Assembly: GCA_935421135.1 (NCBI GenBank)
Contig: OW285189.1
Coordinates: forward strand, 16,451,072-16,515,071
Direction of reading: 5' to 3'
DNA length: 64,000 bases
From: Bugulina stolonifera
Lineage: Eukaryota > Bryozoa > Gymnolaemata > Cheilostomatida > Bugulidae
Under the pieces are notes generated by a model. That model ran no database searches, was not told the origin of the DNA, and saw only the letters and a list, made by a program, of their open reading frames with translations. Positions within the stretch are counted from its first letter, which is position 1; the number at the start of each line of letters is the position of its first letter. The position numbers and the translations under genes are program-made. Of the stretch, positions 10,221 through 21,754 are shown piece by piece.

Positions 10221-10639
10221 TTTCTTGATAAGAATTTGTTTAGATGTTTAGAGTATTGGCAACAGGACTACTACAGTTCAATTATATTTTGTTGCTCGCC
10301 CCACTTTTTCTTCCAACAATGCTTTCATGGTCTACTTACATGTATCTGAGTGGAAAGATTCTATAGACATTTGGTTTCTTCGCTAATCTATTATAGGAAA
10401 CAAGTAAATATATGCCAAAACTACGGACTTAGTTACGAAGATACCCTTAAACTGATGGACAACAAGCTAAATTTAGACATACATTTATTTTAAAACTATA
10501 TGTACATTTGCTACACAATATAGCAACGAGTTGCTTAGCTAGATCTGGTCCAAGCCAGAAAATAGAAGTTAATGTAGCATGGATGCTCAAAAAAAGATTG
10601 CCCCTATTATCACAGCACAACAGTAGATAGAGACACATT

Positions 10640-10960
10640 TACAAATAAGTATTTAGCACTATGTTTCAGTTTGGTTGCTGTGAATAGAAGAGATTCAATT
10701 GGTCAATGAGCTAGCAAATCAAGTGAAGACAATTTTAAGTGAAGTTGTATTGAATTTTGCAATCTGTTTAGGAGATCGAGTTGCAGTGCCAAAGATGTGA
10801 AAGGAATTCATAGCATGAAATAATTATATTGATGGTGACGGCGAATGCATGATTACCCAGAAAACTGTTGAAATCTGAAACCAAAACTGCTTGAATCTTC
10901 TATTTCATCTACAGTGTACATGTAAATACAATTTTATGTTTTGCCAACCAGACCTGCTGC
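10640..10960 (+). repeat. Dispersed repeat, copy at 10.6 kb
   Basis: Matches 23395-23670 in the same orientation (shared 'gctgtgaatagaagagatt' and 'gctagcaaatcaagtga'). It is non-coding and the class is unknown. Confidence 0.6.
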
Positions 10961-11309
10961 TAATTTATGATGTATTCCTAATGTCAAATGCTCAAAGTAA
11001 TGACAATATTGCATTATGTACAATCATATTAGAATGTCATGAAATGAATAATTAGGATGTATATTACAGAACTCTAATCCAATAGGGTCTTATGAATGAG
11101 AAATTTGCATATCTACTAATATACATATCTGTAAATAACTGACCAGCTTCACTAAGATGTTAGTTGCATGCAGAGTATAAAATATTTAATAGAATTTGCG
11201 GGACTTTTCGGAATATTTCTTGACATTTTGGGGTTGTCTTCCTTTAATTCCATACATACATTCAACGTGATGGCCAACAGTTACCATTTATGCAGTGAAT
11301 ACCCTGATA

Positions 11310-11890
11310 ACATTGGAATACTATATAACAAGTACTGCTCCAGATTTGATGATGGTTACACATCCATTTTAAAACTATTAATTATTTACCCTGTACTGAG
11401 AATAGTGGGAAGAAGGAGAAAACAACTTTAGATTAATGCCAAAAATTAACCATCATTCTGCAAGGTTTTTCATTGTATGCCAACTATGAAAATTTACACC
11501 CTGGCTTTGAAAATATGCACTGGGTTTGCCTGTATAATCCTTTGTTTGTCTGTTTAGCGTTAGCTGTCACATTTGACAGTAGGTTTTATTAACTGGTCTG
11601 GTCTGCAATGTAACATAATAAAGTGATTCTACCAAATAATTCTTGCTTTATAGAATTTATAAGCAGTGTCCTCAAATGATAAACTCTTTGGCTTTCTTTT
11701 GGTTATTAGCCACAGCTATCAATGTTATGTATAAGAAATGACAACTTTTTGCTATCATAGGGTATGCAATGTAATAGCATTGGGAGAGTTGAGAAGGTTC
11801 ATTTATATGTATATAAAAGTGAAGCACATATCGAGGCACTACTCTTGGCTAACATTCCATTTTTGACTGATATTATTTTTTGATAAAAAT
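11310..11890 (+). repeat. Local direct duplication, copy 2
   Basis: Second copy of 9640-10220. The spacer between the copies has no recognisable gene. The 87-codon frame overlapping this copy has no domain and is not conserved in copy 1. Confidence 0.7.
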
Positions 11891-12540
11891 TGTTTAGAGT
11901 TGGGAACAGGATTCCCACAGCTTAATTGATTTTGGTTCCCACCCCAATTTTTTGCTCACTAAATATATTCTCATAGCCTATATGACAGGAACAGAAGGAT
12001 TCTGGAAGCATTAGGCCTCCTTGCTAATATAATATAATATTAATGAGCAAGATTCAGGGCGAGTGGGTCCCAACCCACCCGCTAGATTGGTGTTGGAACT
12101 TAGGCTATGGAATTGGAGTTGTCTCTCCAATGCAAGGACATAAAACTCCTCATGGAATCATGGTTACACGCTAGCGAAGTGAGCAAATAGTGTAGTGAGT
12201 CTTGCGTAGCAGATCAAGTACAAAGTGCTTGTACTAGAATAAGCTGTGTTATCTATTTCTCTATGCTATTTTTGAACTCCTTATTAAAATAAAGAAGGAT
12301 TTTGTTCCTGTACACGCTTACTCCAACCTCCCACCAATCAGATACAATTAATGTACATACTCGGCACTGATTGGACGATTCTAATGGCACCACCACTTGA
12401 TAGTTATTGGCACTGTGCAACGTTGCAGCAGAAATCTAATGCGCAAAACCATCTTTATCATGGTATAATAAGCTTAGAGTGTCGGTTGCCAAAACTGTAG
12501 AGGATTAGGCTAATTTTTAGAAACCTGGTCTACCTATCTT
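11891..12540. other. Upstream region of secreted gene A
   Basis: Non-coding sequence. No transposon ends were recognised. It probably contains regulatory sequence for gene A, but no specific site can be supported apart from the TATA box listed separately. Confidence 0.4.
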
Positions 12541-12543
12541 AGA

Positions 12544-12551
12544 TATATAAG
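12544..12551 (+). promoter_or_regulatory. TATA box of secreted gene A
   Basis: TATATAAG lies 86 bp before the ATG. Genes B, C and D have TATAAAAG at 80, 62 and 77 bp before their start codons. The repeated position supports a real core promoter with a short 5' UTR. Confidence 0.65.
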
Positions 12552-12629
12552 TTGCAGTTTAACTGATGAACAGTGCAGTGCTGCTCATCCTGCTCATCCA
12601 CTAGACTAGCAGAACAATTGCAAGACAGA

Positions 12630-15269
12630 ATGAAGAAAGTGCTGATAGCTATCCTCAGTATAGTAGCTCTGCTAGGTAAATAGTGTTTATCTGGTGGTAA
12701 GGGGATTAATAATCCATGGCATTCTTTATCACTTCCTGTTATTTTTTACTGATCCAAATGTTCTTTGAAAGAGGAAGCAACTGCAGTAATACACTTGTAC
12801 ATGTATATCTTATGGGTGTAAATGTCTGAAAACCTCTATTATCCTTACCTGTGATGCAATACTGTACTGTACTTTACCGTTCTGATATTAGCTGGAGCCA
12901 ATGGTCAAGCAAAGACATGTAACTTGTACGATGGCGCAGGATGTACTAGTGGATTTCCACTACACTTCATTTCTGACGGCAATCACGACACTCCCAACTC
13001 ACGGTGCTCCAAGACATACAGGTACGAAATCTGACATAGGAAATGATGCATGCTGAATAGAATAGAATAGACTAAAGTAGACCAATTCATTATTTTGGCT
13101 TTTCAGTAATTGATGCCCATATTTTAATTTTACGCCTAAAGGGGTCTCTTATTTGAGTTTGTTACATTCACACTACGATAAGTAGAGTTGTGATATCTTG
13201 TCCACACTTGAATAGCTAACACTGTGCAATGCTGCATTGAGCACAACTTTGTTAACGAGCAAGATGCAACTGTTTGCTTTATGCCTTACAAGGAAATTTC
13301 TTGAATTCAAGTTGTTTGCATAGAAAGAGTACAGGAGTAAAAAATGATTTCACAGAATTATGCTAACATACATGTACATGGTAGCTGTATGGTAACTTAT
13401 GCAAGTTTTAAATTGTTTTTGAGATTTTGTTGCTGACAGTAAGTAGCTGCCTTTTTTGTAGGTCCGGTTTTTCGGCCAGACTATTAAAGGACAGCAATTA
13501 ATTATTGTTTTCTTCCACATTATGACTGTACATGTGTTGTGGTATAGTTGTTCTAAATATAACTTGGAGGCAGAAACATAGGATAACTACAGTACTGGAA
13601 TAGTAAATATTTAGTACCATATTTTGTGCCATCAAATAACTCAGTGCTCAGGACATAACCCTTTTAGCCTAGGAATAAATCATTGGTTACACTTTAGGTT
13701 AAAGGGAAATGTACGTAAGTCTGCTTGAAGCAGCTGGCTGTTGGCCTGGGATAAAGTTCCCACAGCTTTATTGTGCAATACCATACATCCTATGTGCTGC
13801 TTTGGAAAGTTTGATCTAACCATGGGCCTTCAACAAAACTTCTGATGTAAATTTTTTTGTCTATGATATCATAATATATTAGATAATGGTGTACCTTCAA
13901 ATCCTAACCCAAAGGCTACTTAGAATTATGTAGAACTGTGCCAATGGCTGGTTTAATATACATGTACATGTAGCCTATCATTGTTAAGACAGTAAAATTT
14001 CAATTTGTATTACATGTGGGACAACTATTGTAGACTAGTGATTGACCTTCCAACTGGAAAAAAAGGATTCAGGTGTAAGTTCACCATGGATGTACCACAA
14101 CAAGGAAAATACATTTACAGCATTTCTGATTCCGCTACTGCTACAAGTAAGTTTAGCTTCTCTAGAAATTAATAGTTATGACTATAATAGTAACAGTATG
14201 CTAGTTATGGCCTGGTATGTTATGTATCAGCCAGGCCATGGCCAACGGTAAATAATTCCGAATCATAAGCGATATAGAATCGTGATTGTTTGATAATAAA
14301 AATTTTTACTAGATCGCTTGCTTGTACAGTATTTCTGAAAGTTTGCAAATAAAGCAAGGATATTTTAATGATTTACACTACTATTAATAGTTTGTGCATA
14401 AAATTACTTCTTAGCTTTGTTGATTTATAGGTGGTAGCACCAATTCCTATATCTATGGCAGGGGTCTCGATGCTTATCTACGAACAAAGACGGTTTCTGG
14501 AAGTTCATATGGCTCCAACTACTTGAATCTAAACAACATCCATACTCATCCTGATGACAACCATGACAGGTACTCTGCATATTGTTGACCTATTAATAGA
14601 TTAACATTAAGGTATTCTGAAACTACTGGTTCATATGAGACTGCTTTTGATAACTGAATGTCATTTGAAGGAAATCCCAAGTATAACCAATGCTGGATCT
14701 GAAAAGAAATCCCCTTGTTGTTACTACCAGGCATGCCTCTCTGAGAGTGATAAGTGATAGGCCATTATGTAATACTGAATAAAATTAATTTTTATTGCTG
14801 CATATTGCTATTTATCTAGCTTACACATGCAATATCTTAATACGCCTATAATTGTGTTGGACCTACGGTGTACCTGCATTGTTTAGGCAGAATTACAAAT
14901 TTGATGTTTGTATTGATCTCTAATAGTAGTACACAATAATGCAGGTAATGCAGCAATTATGATAATATTGGCTTAGTGTTTTGTGGGGGCCAAGAGGAGC
15001 TACATGTAGGTCTTTATTGTTTATGGTAATAACATTGGCTGAAATGGTAAGCTACAGTATATTATTATTGTAGTTACATCTGGTACACTGTTCAAGATAG
15101 GAAAGTTGGAGTCAGTTCATCTGCTGGAATATCAACATCTGTGGGGAATCCATACTGGTTTAGACCTCAGCTCGCAGGACGGAGAACCTATATTGGTATC
15201 AACAGAAGATATGCATCAGCATCTTTGCAGGGAAGCGGAGTATGTGAAGTGTACTGTTCAATATTCTAA
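12630..15269 (+). CDS. Secreted six-cysteine protein, family member A (207 aa)
   Basis: Five exons were deduced from splice signals and the paralogues: 12630-12675, 12892-13021, 14034-14146, 14431-14569 and 15074-15269. They sum to 624 nt, with intron phases 1, 2, 1, 2. Residues 1 to about 20 form a signal peptide (MKKVLIAILSIVALL core), so the product should enter the secretory pathway; no other membrane segment is seen. Cysteines are at 25, 33, 54, 73, 200 and 204. Other conserved patches are PNSRC-KTYR (50-59), IYGRGLD (104-110), an HTHPDDN motif (134-140) and YIGINRRYA before the last two cysteines. The protein ends shortly after the CEVYC motif. I do not recognise the family; an extracellular defence, matrix or signalling role is possible but not shown. 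The gene looks intact. Confidence 0.88.
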
Positions 15270-15283
15270 CATCCTTTCTTTGG

Positions 15284-15289
15284 AATAAA
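15284..15289 (+). other. Polyadenylation signal of gene A
   Basis: AATAAA begins 15 nt after the stop codon of gene A. Gene B also has AATAAA shortly after its stop. This implies a very short 3' UTR. Confidence 0.6.
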
Positions 15290-15587
15290 TTCCATCAGTT
15301 GTTCTTGTTTATTGAGACAGCTGATAAAGGACAAGAATTTGATAGCTTTTGTTCACAAAATAATATTTTGTATCGTTTTGTGTAGAAGGGCAGGAGGTTT
15401 TTTGACCTGAAGAAGGTTTTCCTCCACATTTATCTTATTCCCATCTAACTGTATTAGTGTCACACATTTATGGAAATTATAAATAAAATAATCCATATAA
15501 ACTTATATATCTGATAATTTCCTAAACTGTATTACTATAATAATACATACCACAATACACTTAGGCCTACATGAATCTAATACTATA

Positions 15588-16718
15588 CAGTCATTACCAA
15601 ACGTTTAGGACCACACTCGTAAAATGGCCAAATCAGCAACCTTACTTTACTTGACAATCTACTTTATTTCAACAACATGAACATTAGTGAACCTTTCTAA
15701 TTGAACAATACTAAAGATAAATAAGTCATAATATTCTCATTTGTCTAATATTTTGTTTTTGTTTGACAATAATCTGGACTTGTAATAGCCCAAATCTCAA
15801 CCTAGTTGATAAAATGCGGTGTGTTTTGTATAACAGGTTAGCTGAAATACAATCATCCAGTTTGAATGGGTTTACAGAGCAGGCTAAAAAGATCTGGGTG
15901 GCTGGGATAATTGCCAAATTATTGTAAAACATTGATGGAAATCATGCTGCCGTGATTGGCAGCATTTATCAAAAAAAAGAGTGGACACACACAAAATATT
16001 AGACAAGTAGAGAATATTATGACTTATTTATCGTTAGTATTGTTCAATTAGAAAAGCTACTTAATGTACATTTGACTAATATTCTGTCTGTCCACCCTTG
16101 TTTTTGATAATACTGCTGCCAATCGCGGCAGTATACTGTCTATCAGTGCTTTACAATAATGGATTTGTAGTAGCCAAGATTTCAACCCAAGTGAGAAAAT
16201 GTGACGAGTTTCGTGAAACAGGTTAGCCGGGATACAATCTTCCAGTTTGAATGAGTGTGCAGAGCAGGTTAAAATGATATGGGCGACTGGGATAAGCTAA
16301 ACTATTGTGAAACAGGTTAGCTGAATGCAATTTTCCAGTTGGAATGAGTGTACAGAGCAGGTTAAAATGGTATGGGCGACTGGGATAAGCTAAACTATTG
16401 TGAAACAGGTTAGCCGGGATACAATCTTCCAGTTTGAATGAGTGTACAGAGCAGGTTAAAATGATATGGGCGCCTGGGAAAAGCTAAATTATTGGAAAAC
16501 GTTGATGAAGAGTATGTTGCCGTGATTAGCAGCAGTTATCAAAAATGAGAGTGGACACAGAAAATATTAGAACAATATGATTTATTGACCTCAAATATTG
16601 TTCAATTAGAAAAGTTCATTAATGTTAATATTGTTGAAATAACGTACAATATCAAGTATTGTAAGGTTGCTGATTTTGCCATTTTTCGAATTTGGTCCTA
16701 AACTTTTGGTAATGACTG
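15588..16718 (+). mobile_element. Decayed Tc1/mariner-type transposon
   Basis: It begins cagtcattaccaaacgttta and ends with the inverted counterpart (taaacttttggtaatgactg). TA flanks both ends (15586-15587 and 16719-16720). Inverted similarity extends over about 100 bp inward. Near 16486-16565 the plus strand translates as a broken Tc1-like transposase C-terminus (LAAVIKNESGHRKY after an internal stop), the region usually seen as a serine-methionine-proline-arginine patch followed by AVI-x-GG-x-TKY. No full-length frame remains. A second degraded copy of that C-terminus lies at about 15925-16000. The element is inactive and internally rearranged. Confidence 0.8.
16213..16495 (+). repeat. ~100-bp tandem triplication inside the Tc1 relic
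   Basis: Three head-to-tail units begin near 'gtgaaacaggttagc' and include 'agcaggttaaaatg' and a 'tgggcg-ctggga-aagctaaa' block. A related single unit lies at about 15822-15928. The unit derives from the transposase region. Confidence 0.8.
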
Positions 16719-18069
16719 TAATATTTGCACCCTGATATGGACAACCAGATGTCTTGAGATCATCGCTTTCTTATCTTGGATTAATAATGGGAAGTAGAAC
16801 CAGCAGACTTATTACACATGTATTAATAAGCAACCAGCTTACAATATTGCAAGTTGGTACTCCAATAAATGTAAACTATTTGCTCAAGCTGTTGTGTTAT
16901 AACAGCTTGCAATAATTATTGCTATATTACATGCAGAACAATTAAATATTTATTTACCATACTCCTATTGTTTGATTCAAATCTATCATGCATCTACATT
17001 GTATGCACACTCCTACAATATAGCTGGATCAGTTGATTCATATCTATGCATACCCTTAATTGGTCGGTTCATATCTATGCACACTCTTATTGGTCGGTTT
17101 ATGTCTATGTACACTCTTATTGGTTGATTCATATCTACGCATACTCTTATTGGTTAAAATATAAGGTGACTGGGTTGGGTAAAGCTGACCATCACAGCAC
17201 ACCTTATTTGGATTTGTTTGCATGTACTTGTACTAGTGGCTTATTTGGTTGTGCAATACTATGGTGCAGATAAATTAACATAGAATGTTCATTATGGTGA
17301 TAAAAATAGTATAAATAATAGCTACAAAGGCTCTTTTTTCCACTGCAGTTAGAGGTGATCCAAGTACATTTAGATTCGAAGTCTTTTACTGATAGCTGTT
17401 ACTGACTGATAGCTTCTATAAGCTGAAGCATGCTCCCACTTATACAAAAAACGTTACCATGGGTCTCTCCTTGTTTTAAACTTTAGTATTAGTATTACAT
17501 ACAGTAGCCCATGGTCAGAAGTTGAACTTTGATCATTAAGCCTTTTTAAAGAGAACTGAAGAGGTAGGTGTCAGCTCTCAAACATATTTTTTTACATAAT
17601 ACAAGACATAGGAAATGAAAGCCTGTATGAGAGCTGATTTCATATAATAGTGCTCATGACAATCACCTCAGCGTTTAGTCTCAGAACACTCTGATGGCCT
17701 ATAATAAGTGACTACAGGTCTTCAAGTTTAAAACTGGAAAATGTGGTCAACATTTTTCAATACACAATATGCATAAGCAGCTAGTTTAATAGTTTACTCT
17801 GTAACTTTTCAAGTACCTTATCATTGACCTTTTGCAGATACATGTATAGCAGCTCTGACCAATTTCACTCATTAATTCATGTTCATAGAGTGCCATAGAG
17901 CACCTGAGGTGGCGATTTCTACAAGAAATATCTCCAAAAACAGATTTTGCATTAAAAAAGAGCGTAACAGCTACGCATCATTATAATAATTATTAAATTA
18001 TGTAATACATGTATGTATTCTATATCTGGTAAGGAACTACAGATGTGAAATCTTTAGTCACACAAATAT
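16620..18069 (+). repeat. Dispersed repeat, copy 2 (partner at 776-2433)
   Basis: Homologous to 776-2433 and overlapping the right terminal repeat of the Tc1 relic. The tandem arrays are shorter here (about four ~30-bp units near 17030-17160 and one to two 13-bp units near 17388-17415). There is no coding capacity. Confidence 0.8.
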
Positions 18070-18189
18070 CTTCTCTGAGCATTCGAAGTGTAGCTATACG
18101 AGAGTGTACCCATCTCAATTTTAGTGGGTACACGGCCAGCAGGCGTGTACCCTTATGTTAATGGCTGTAGTTATTCCCATAAAGCCACC

Positions 18190-18265
18190 GCTTGTTTGGT
18201 AGTGCAATGGTAGAGTGCTCAAATATCATTCATAGGGACATGGGTTGGAGTCCCACCAAAGCACA
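18190..18265 (+). repeat. tRNA-like sequence (SINE head or tRNA relic)
   Basis: It has a good A-box match (tagtgcaatgg, 18200-18210) and a B-box-like motif (ggttggagtcc, 18243-18253) about 33 bp apart. The B box departs from consensus at the central C, and no clear 7-bp acceptor stem is seen. A SINE head or tRNA pseudogene is more likely than a working tRNA gene. Confidence 0.45.
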
Positions 18266-18647
18266 AGTTTTTTCATTTTAGTTATTCACTAATTTGTTAT
18301 CTACTAGCTTTACAACACTAATCTGTAAGATAGGATTACTTCATGTGTAATTCTATACTCAACTATAGGGTACCCACCTCATTTGTTCTCTTTCAAGCAC
18401 TAGACTTTTTTTATTTTCAAATAAATTTTAGTTGACCTGCCACTGATTGTAAGATGGTGGTAAGGAGATTAGGAAGTAGCACATTTAGTTTTACTATGGA
18501 AGTACAAGTACATTGTAGGTATTCAACCTTCGCCACTCACAGATTGTCCAACACTTACATGTACGTGCACATTGCTTATTCCTAACATACAAGTAACTGC
18601 TTTTACATACTTAGACAAAGTCTGTATCGGCTATTACATGTAGATTA

Positions 18648-18801
18648 TGTTGTATGATTACTGCTACTGACATAGCTATAAGATTATCCTCTAGCAAGCA
18701 TAGCATATGTAGCAGCATGTTGTATGTTCAGTTGAGCTTCAGACCTGTTTTAGGACTGACATGTTATGTATGCAATAAACCATAACCAGTATAATACAAC
18801 A
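18648..18801 (+). repeat. 5' LTR of the deleted retrotransposon
   Basis: Starts tgttgtatga and ends tacaaca, 154 bp. It includes AATAAA near 18775. It matches 20568-20721 with one difference. Confidence 0.9.
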
Positions 18802-18842
18802 TGGTAGCCAGTACTAACTAGAAACAACAATAACTGTATAAC

Positions 18843-19991
18843 ATGGCTCAGAAGTTTAATCCACAGCAGGAATTTGATTTCCAACCTGAAAGATGGACGG
18901 AGTGGATTGGACGTTGGGACAGGTATAGAAATATTTCTAAAATATGTGATGAAGATGCACAATTACAAATAGATAGCTTCTTGTACTGTATGGGAAACAG
19001 GAGTGAAAGCATATTTAGTGGGCTAGACTTATCCGATGATGATCGTAAAGACTACCAGAAGGTCAGAGAAGCATTTGGCAAATACTTTTCACCTAGGAAG
19101 TATATAATATATGAGCGTGCAAAGTTTTTTCGACGTGACCAACAGGCTGGAGAGACAGTCGAGCAGTACATACGCATCTTAAATGATTCAGCTGACCGAT
19201 GTGAGTTTGCTAACCGAAGTGAGCAAATGCGAGATCGAATAGTGGTTGGCATAAGAGACATTGCATGCAGTAGAGAAATGCAGAAAATGGATGTTGAGAA
19301 GCTAACTGAAGCAGTTGCTGTAAACATGGCCAGGCAATTTGAACAAGTTGACAACAACATCAAAGAGCTAAATGACAATAAACTGTCTTCATCAATTCCA
19401 GTTTCAGATACTGATAAGGTAACAGAGGTAACTAAACCTAGAGAAGCTACTTCTCCAGGCCATCCATGCAAACGCTGCGGATACAGAAAACATACTAAGG
19501 GCAAGTGCCCAGCTATAGACAGCAGATGCAACAAATGTCATAAACCGGGACACTATGCACGGTGCTGCAACTCCAAAATCATACAGGAAGTGACAGATGC
19601 AGAAAACAGTGAATGTGACTCCTTACACAACTTTATGGGAGTAGTCAATGATACCAAAGGACAAATAGAACCTTGGGTAAAAAAGGTACGTGTCAGTAAG
19701 CTCAACACACCCATTTATCTCAAACTGGACTCTGGAGCAGATGTGTCGGTTATTCCTAAGAGCTTTTGTAATAAGATGTCTTTATATCCAACTGATAAGC
19801 ATTTATGTCAAGCTAGTGGTACCCAACTTACTGTACATGGCTATTTTGAGTCCAACAGGCTTTGCTATTTCAATAAAACGAGAATAGTAATCTACAACTA
19901 CCAAAAACCATACCCAGCTTGCCATCGGCACTTGAGTCTCGGGTGCCTTGTGAGTCAGTTATCCGTGAGAAGGAAACAACGAAGTGTTTAG
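18843..19991 (+). CDS. Retrotransposon Gag-protease, C-terminally truncated (382 aa)
   Basis: The frame encodes a Ty3/gypsy-type Gag. The N-terminal half is capsid-like. Two CCHC zinc knuckles follow near residues 207-240 (C-KR-C-GYRK-H-TKGK-C and C-NK-C-HKPG-H-YARC). A retropepsin active site (LDSGAD) lies near residue 297. Beyond about residue 340 the protein no longer looks like protease or reverse transcriptase and soon stops: the frame has run through a deletion junction into the integrase tail, which is in another frame. It lies 41 nt inside the 5' LTR. Gag could still assemble particles, but no polymerase is encoded. Confidence 0.88.
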   Translation: MAQKFNPQQEFDFQPERWTEWIGRWDRYRNISKICDEDAQLQIDSFLYCMGNRSESIFSGLDLSDDDRKDYQKVREAFGKYFSPRKYIIYERAKFFRRDQQAGETVEQYIRILNDSADRCEFANRSEQMRDRIVVGIRDIACSREMQKMDVEKLTEAVAVNMARQFEQVDNNIKELNDNKLSSSIPVSDTDKVTEVTKPREATSPGHPCKRCGYRKHTKGKCPAIDSRCNKCHKPGHYARCCNSKIIQEVTDAENSECDSLHNFMGVVNDTKGQIEPWVKKVRVSKLNTPIYLKLDSGADVSVIPKSFCNKMSLYPTDKHLCQASGTQLTVHGYFESNRLCYFNKTRIVIYNYQKPYPACHRHLSLGCLVSQLSVRRKQRSV

Positions 19992-20368
19992 AGTCTCAAA
20001 CTCAGTTTAACAGAAGGCACAGAGCAGTAGAGCTACCTCCATTGCTAGAGGATCAGCAAGTTTATGTGAGAGACACGGGGAGAGATGGCAAAGTAGTAGG
20101 ACCAGTTCCAAGTCACCCTAGATCATATACAGTTAAAGACAGCAATGGTAGTATTGTGAGACGTAATCGCACCAGCTTAGTTAGTAGTGAAACTTCATTT
20201 AGCCCAAATGGGGATTCACAGTCAAACCCAGTAGTACCAGAATCCGAGCCAATGGAAAGTAGTAGCGGAGGACCAGAACCAATTGACAATTCCAGCCGTT
20301 GTGTGAACTCTCCCATTTCGGCTCCTATGACACTACGGTCAGGTCGGGTAGTCAAACCGCGTAATTGA
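19919..20368 (+). pseudogene. Remnant of the Pol C-terminal tail
   Basis: This frame resembles the region following integrase in Ty3/gypsy Pol: a short beta-rich patch with QVYVRDTGRDGKVVG, then YTVKDSNGSIVRRN, then a serine/proline-rich tail ending in LRSGRVVKPRN. It overlaps the end of the gag-protease frame in a different phase, which marks the deletion. The ATG shown is probably incidental. Confidence 0.75.
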
Positions 20369-20567
20369 TCTAATCTTTGGCGAACAGTTTGCGTCAACCT
20401 CACACCTAGCTTTGAAATATGACAGTTGTTTGCACTAAATTTTACTAATCTGTTTTTGTGTAGTTTGCATTTTTTTCATGTATATTTATGTTAACATACA
20501 TTGTAATTACTATTTCTCTTTTTATGATTGTTAGATTAACTGATAGTTCATCTTAAAAATAGGGAGA

Positions 20568-20721
20568 TGTTGTATGATTACTGCTACTGACATAGCTATA
20601 AGATTATCCTCTAGCAAGCATAGCATATGTAGCAGCATGTTGTATGTTCAGTTGAGCTTCAGACCTGTTTTAGGACTGATATGTTATGTATGCAATAAAC
20701 CATAACCAGTATAATACAACA
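20568..20721 (+). repeat. 3' LTR of the deleted retrotransposon
   Basis: 154 bp, one substitution relative to the 5' LTR, directly preceded by the purine tract aaaaatagggaga. Confidence 0.9.
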
Positions 20722-21754
20722 GATTCAGTACAAGGTAAAGTAGGGTACTTATACTTGTACTTAGTATTTACACAAAGTGTGTAACAGGCCTAGGCTGTGA
20801 ATTTCATTGGATGCTTACGCCCACAAGTCTTACTGGCATCAAGTTTCATATTTCCACATAAAATATTTAGCTACAGTCAGTCATGTTTGTAATCTTATTC
20901 TAAACTATACTGCAACTTCACTGCCAATTACATAACGATGTGTCACCCGCTTTGTGGGATACAGTCTCCTAATACGAGATAAAGATCATTGGTTTATGGT
21001 ACTGTCTGGTACAGCTTCGTGTTTTCTAGCCAATGAAAAGCAATTGTACATGTAATTAAATATTTAATTGCCCATACAGTATCGAGATGCAATTTTGTTG
21101 ATTTTTGTTGCACAACAAGGAAACACTCTCAATCTAGTTTAAACAGGTCAAATCATCTCATAGATTGGGTTGAAGCTTGCCACACTTGTTGAGTCCACAA
21201 ACCTTTTAGGACTGATTCTTCTCTTGCATGTCGCTGTATAAAACTTAGAGCTGTTTACTCCATGTCTCATTTTTCCGTGTAGTTTGTATTTCTGCCACTA
21301 TTGCGAAAGTCATTTGTTCCATTGACCATGGCTTTTCTAGTGGTTAGTATTGTTTGACCGCTAACTATAGGCTATGGCTGCTAATATGGCCATCGGCGTA
21401 GTAAACCATGTTGAAGTCAGAACAGAAAACAGAGTAGAAAAGCTCTCCAAGTACATTTGTGTGTATAATATTATTGTAAGGAGGCACTGAAATGAAGGTT
21501 TGATAGCATAATATTGCATTTGTGATATACTGTGTTATGTTTTAAAACTAACCAATCGATGTAAACGTAAGGTATATTTACTCTGTGTCATCAGGCCTAC
21601 TTATCTAAAACAATCAGTAAGTACAGCTTAGCTTAGTACCAATGGTGCAGAGTCTCCACCACTGATGGGTTTAGACTAGTCTGGTGCCCAGGCTACTAAT
21701 ATCCCCTCCATGGCAAGTAATCATTGTTGGACAAGCCTTTCTCAATTTGAAAAT
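20722..21754. other. Non-coding sequence, no gene seen
   Basis: AT-rich with short open frames only. No repeat ends were recognised. Confidence 0.4.

Larger units (their letters stand above)
18648..20721 (+). mobile_element. Internally deleted (non-autonomous) LTR retrotransposon
   Basis: The element is 2074 bp with 154-bp LTRs at 18648-18801 and 20568-20721 that differ at one base by reading (c versus t at equivalent positions). A primer-site-like tggtagccagtac directly follows the 5' LTR, and a purine tract (agggaga) directly precedes the 3' LTR. The flanks gatta and gattc match at four of five positions, consistent with a target duplication. The interior keeps gag, two zinc knuckles and protease, then jumps to the tail downstream of integrase. 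Reverse transcriptase, RNase H and the integrase core are missing. The near-identical LTRs imply recent mobility using another element's enzymes. Confidence 0.88.

Noticed and set aside
18190..18265. Functional tRNA gene
   Set aside because: A and B boxes are recognisable, but no convincing acceptor stem or anticodon arm could be folded by eye.
19052..19534. 160-codon minus-strand frame
   Set aside because: Antisense shadow of the gag-protease frame.
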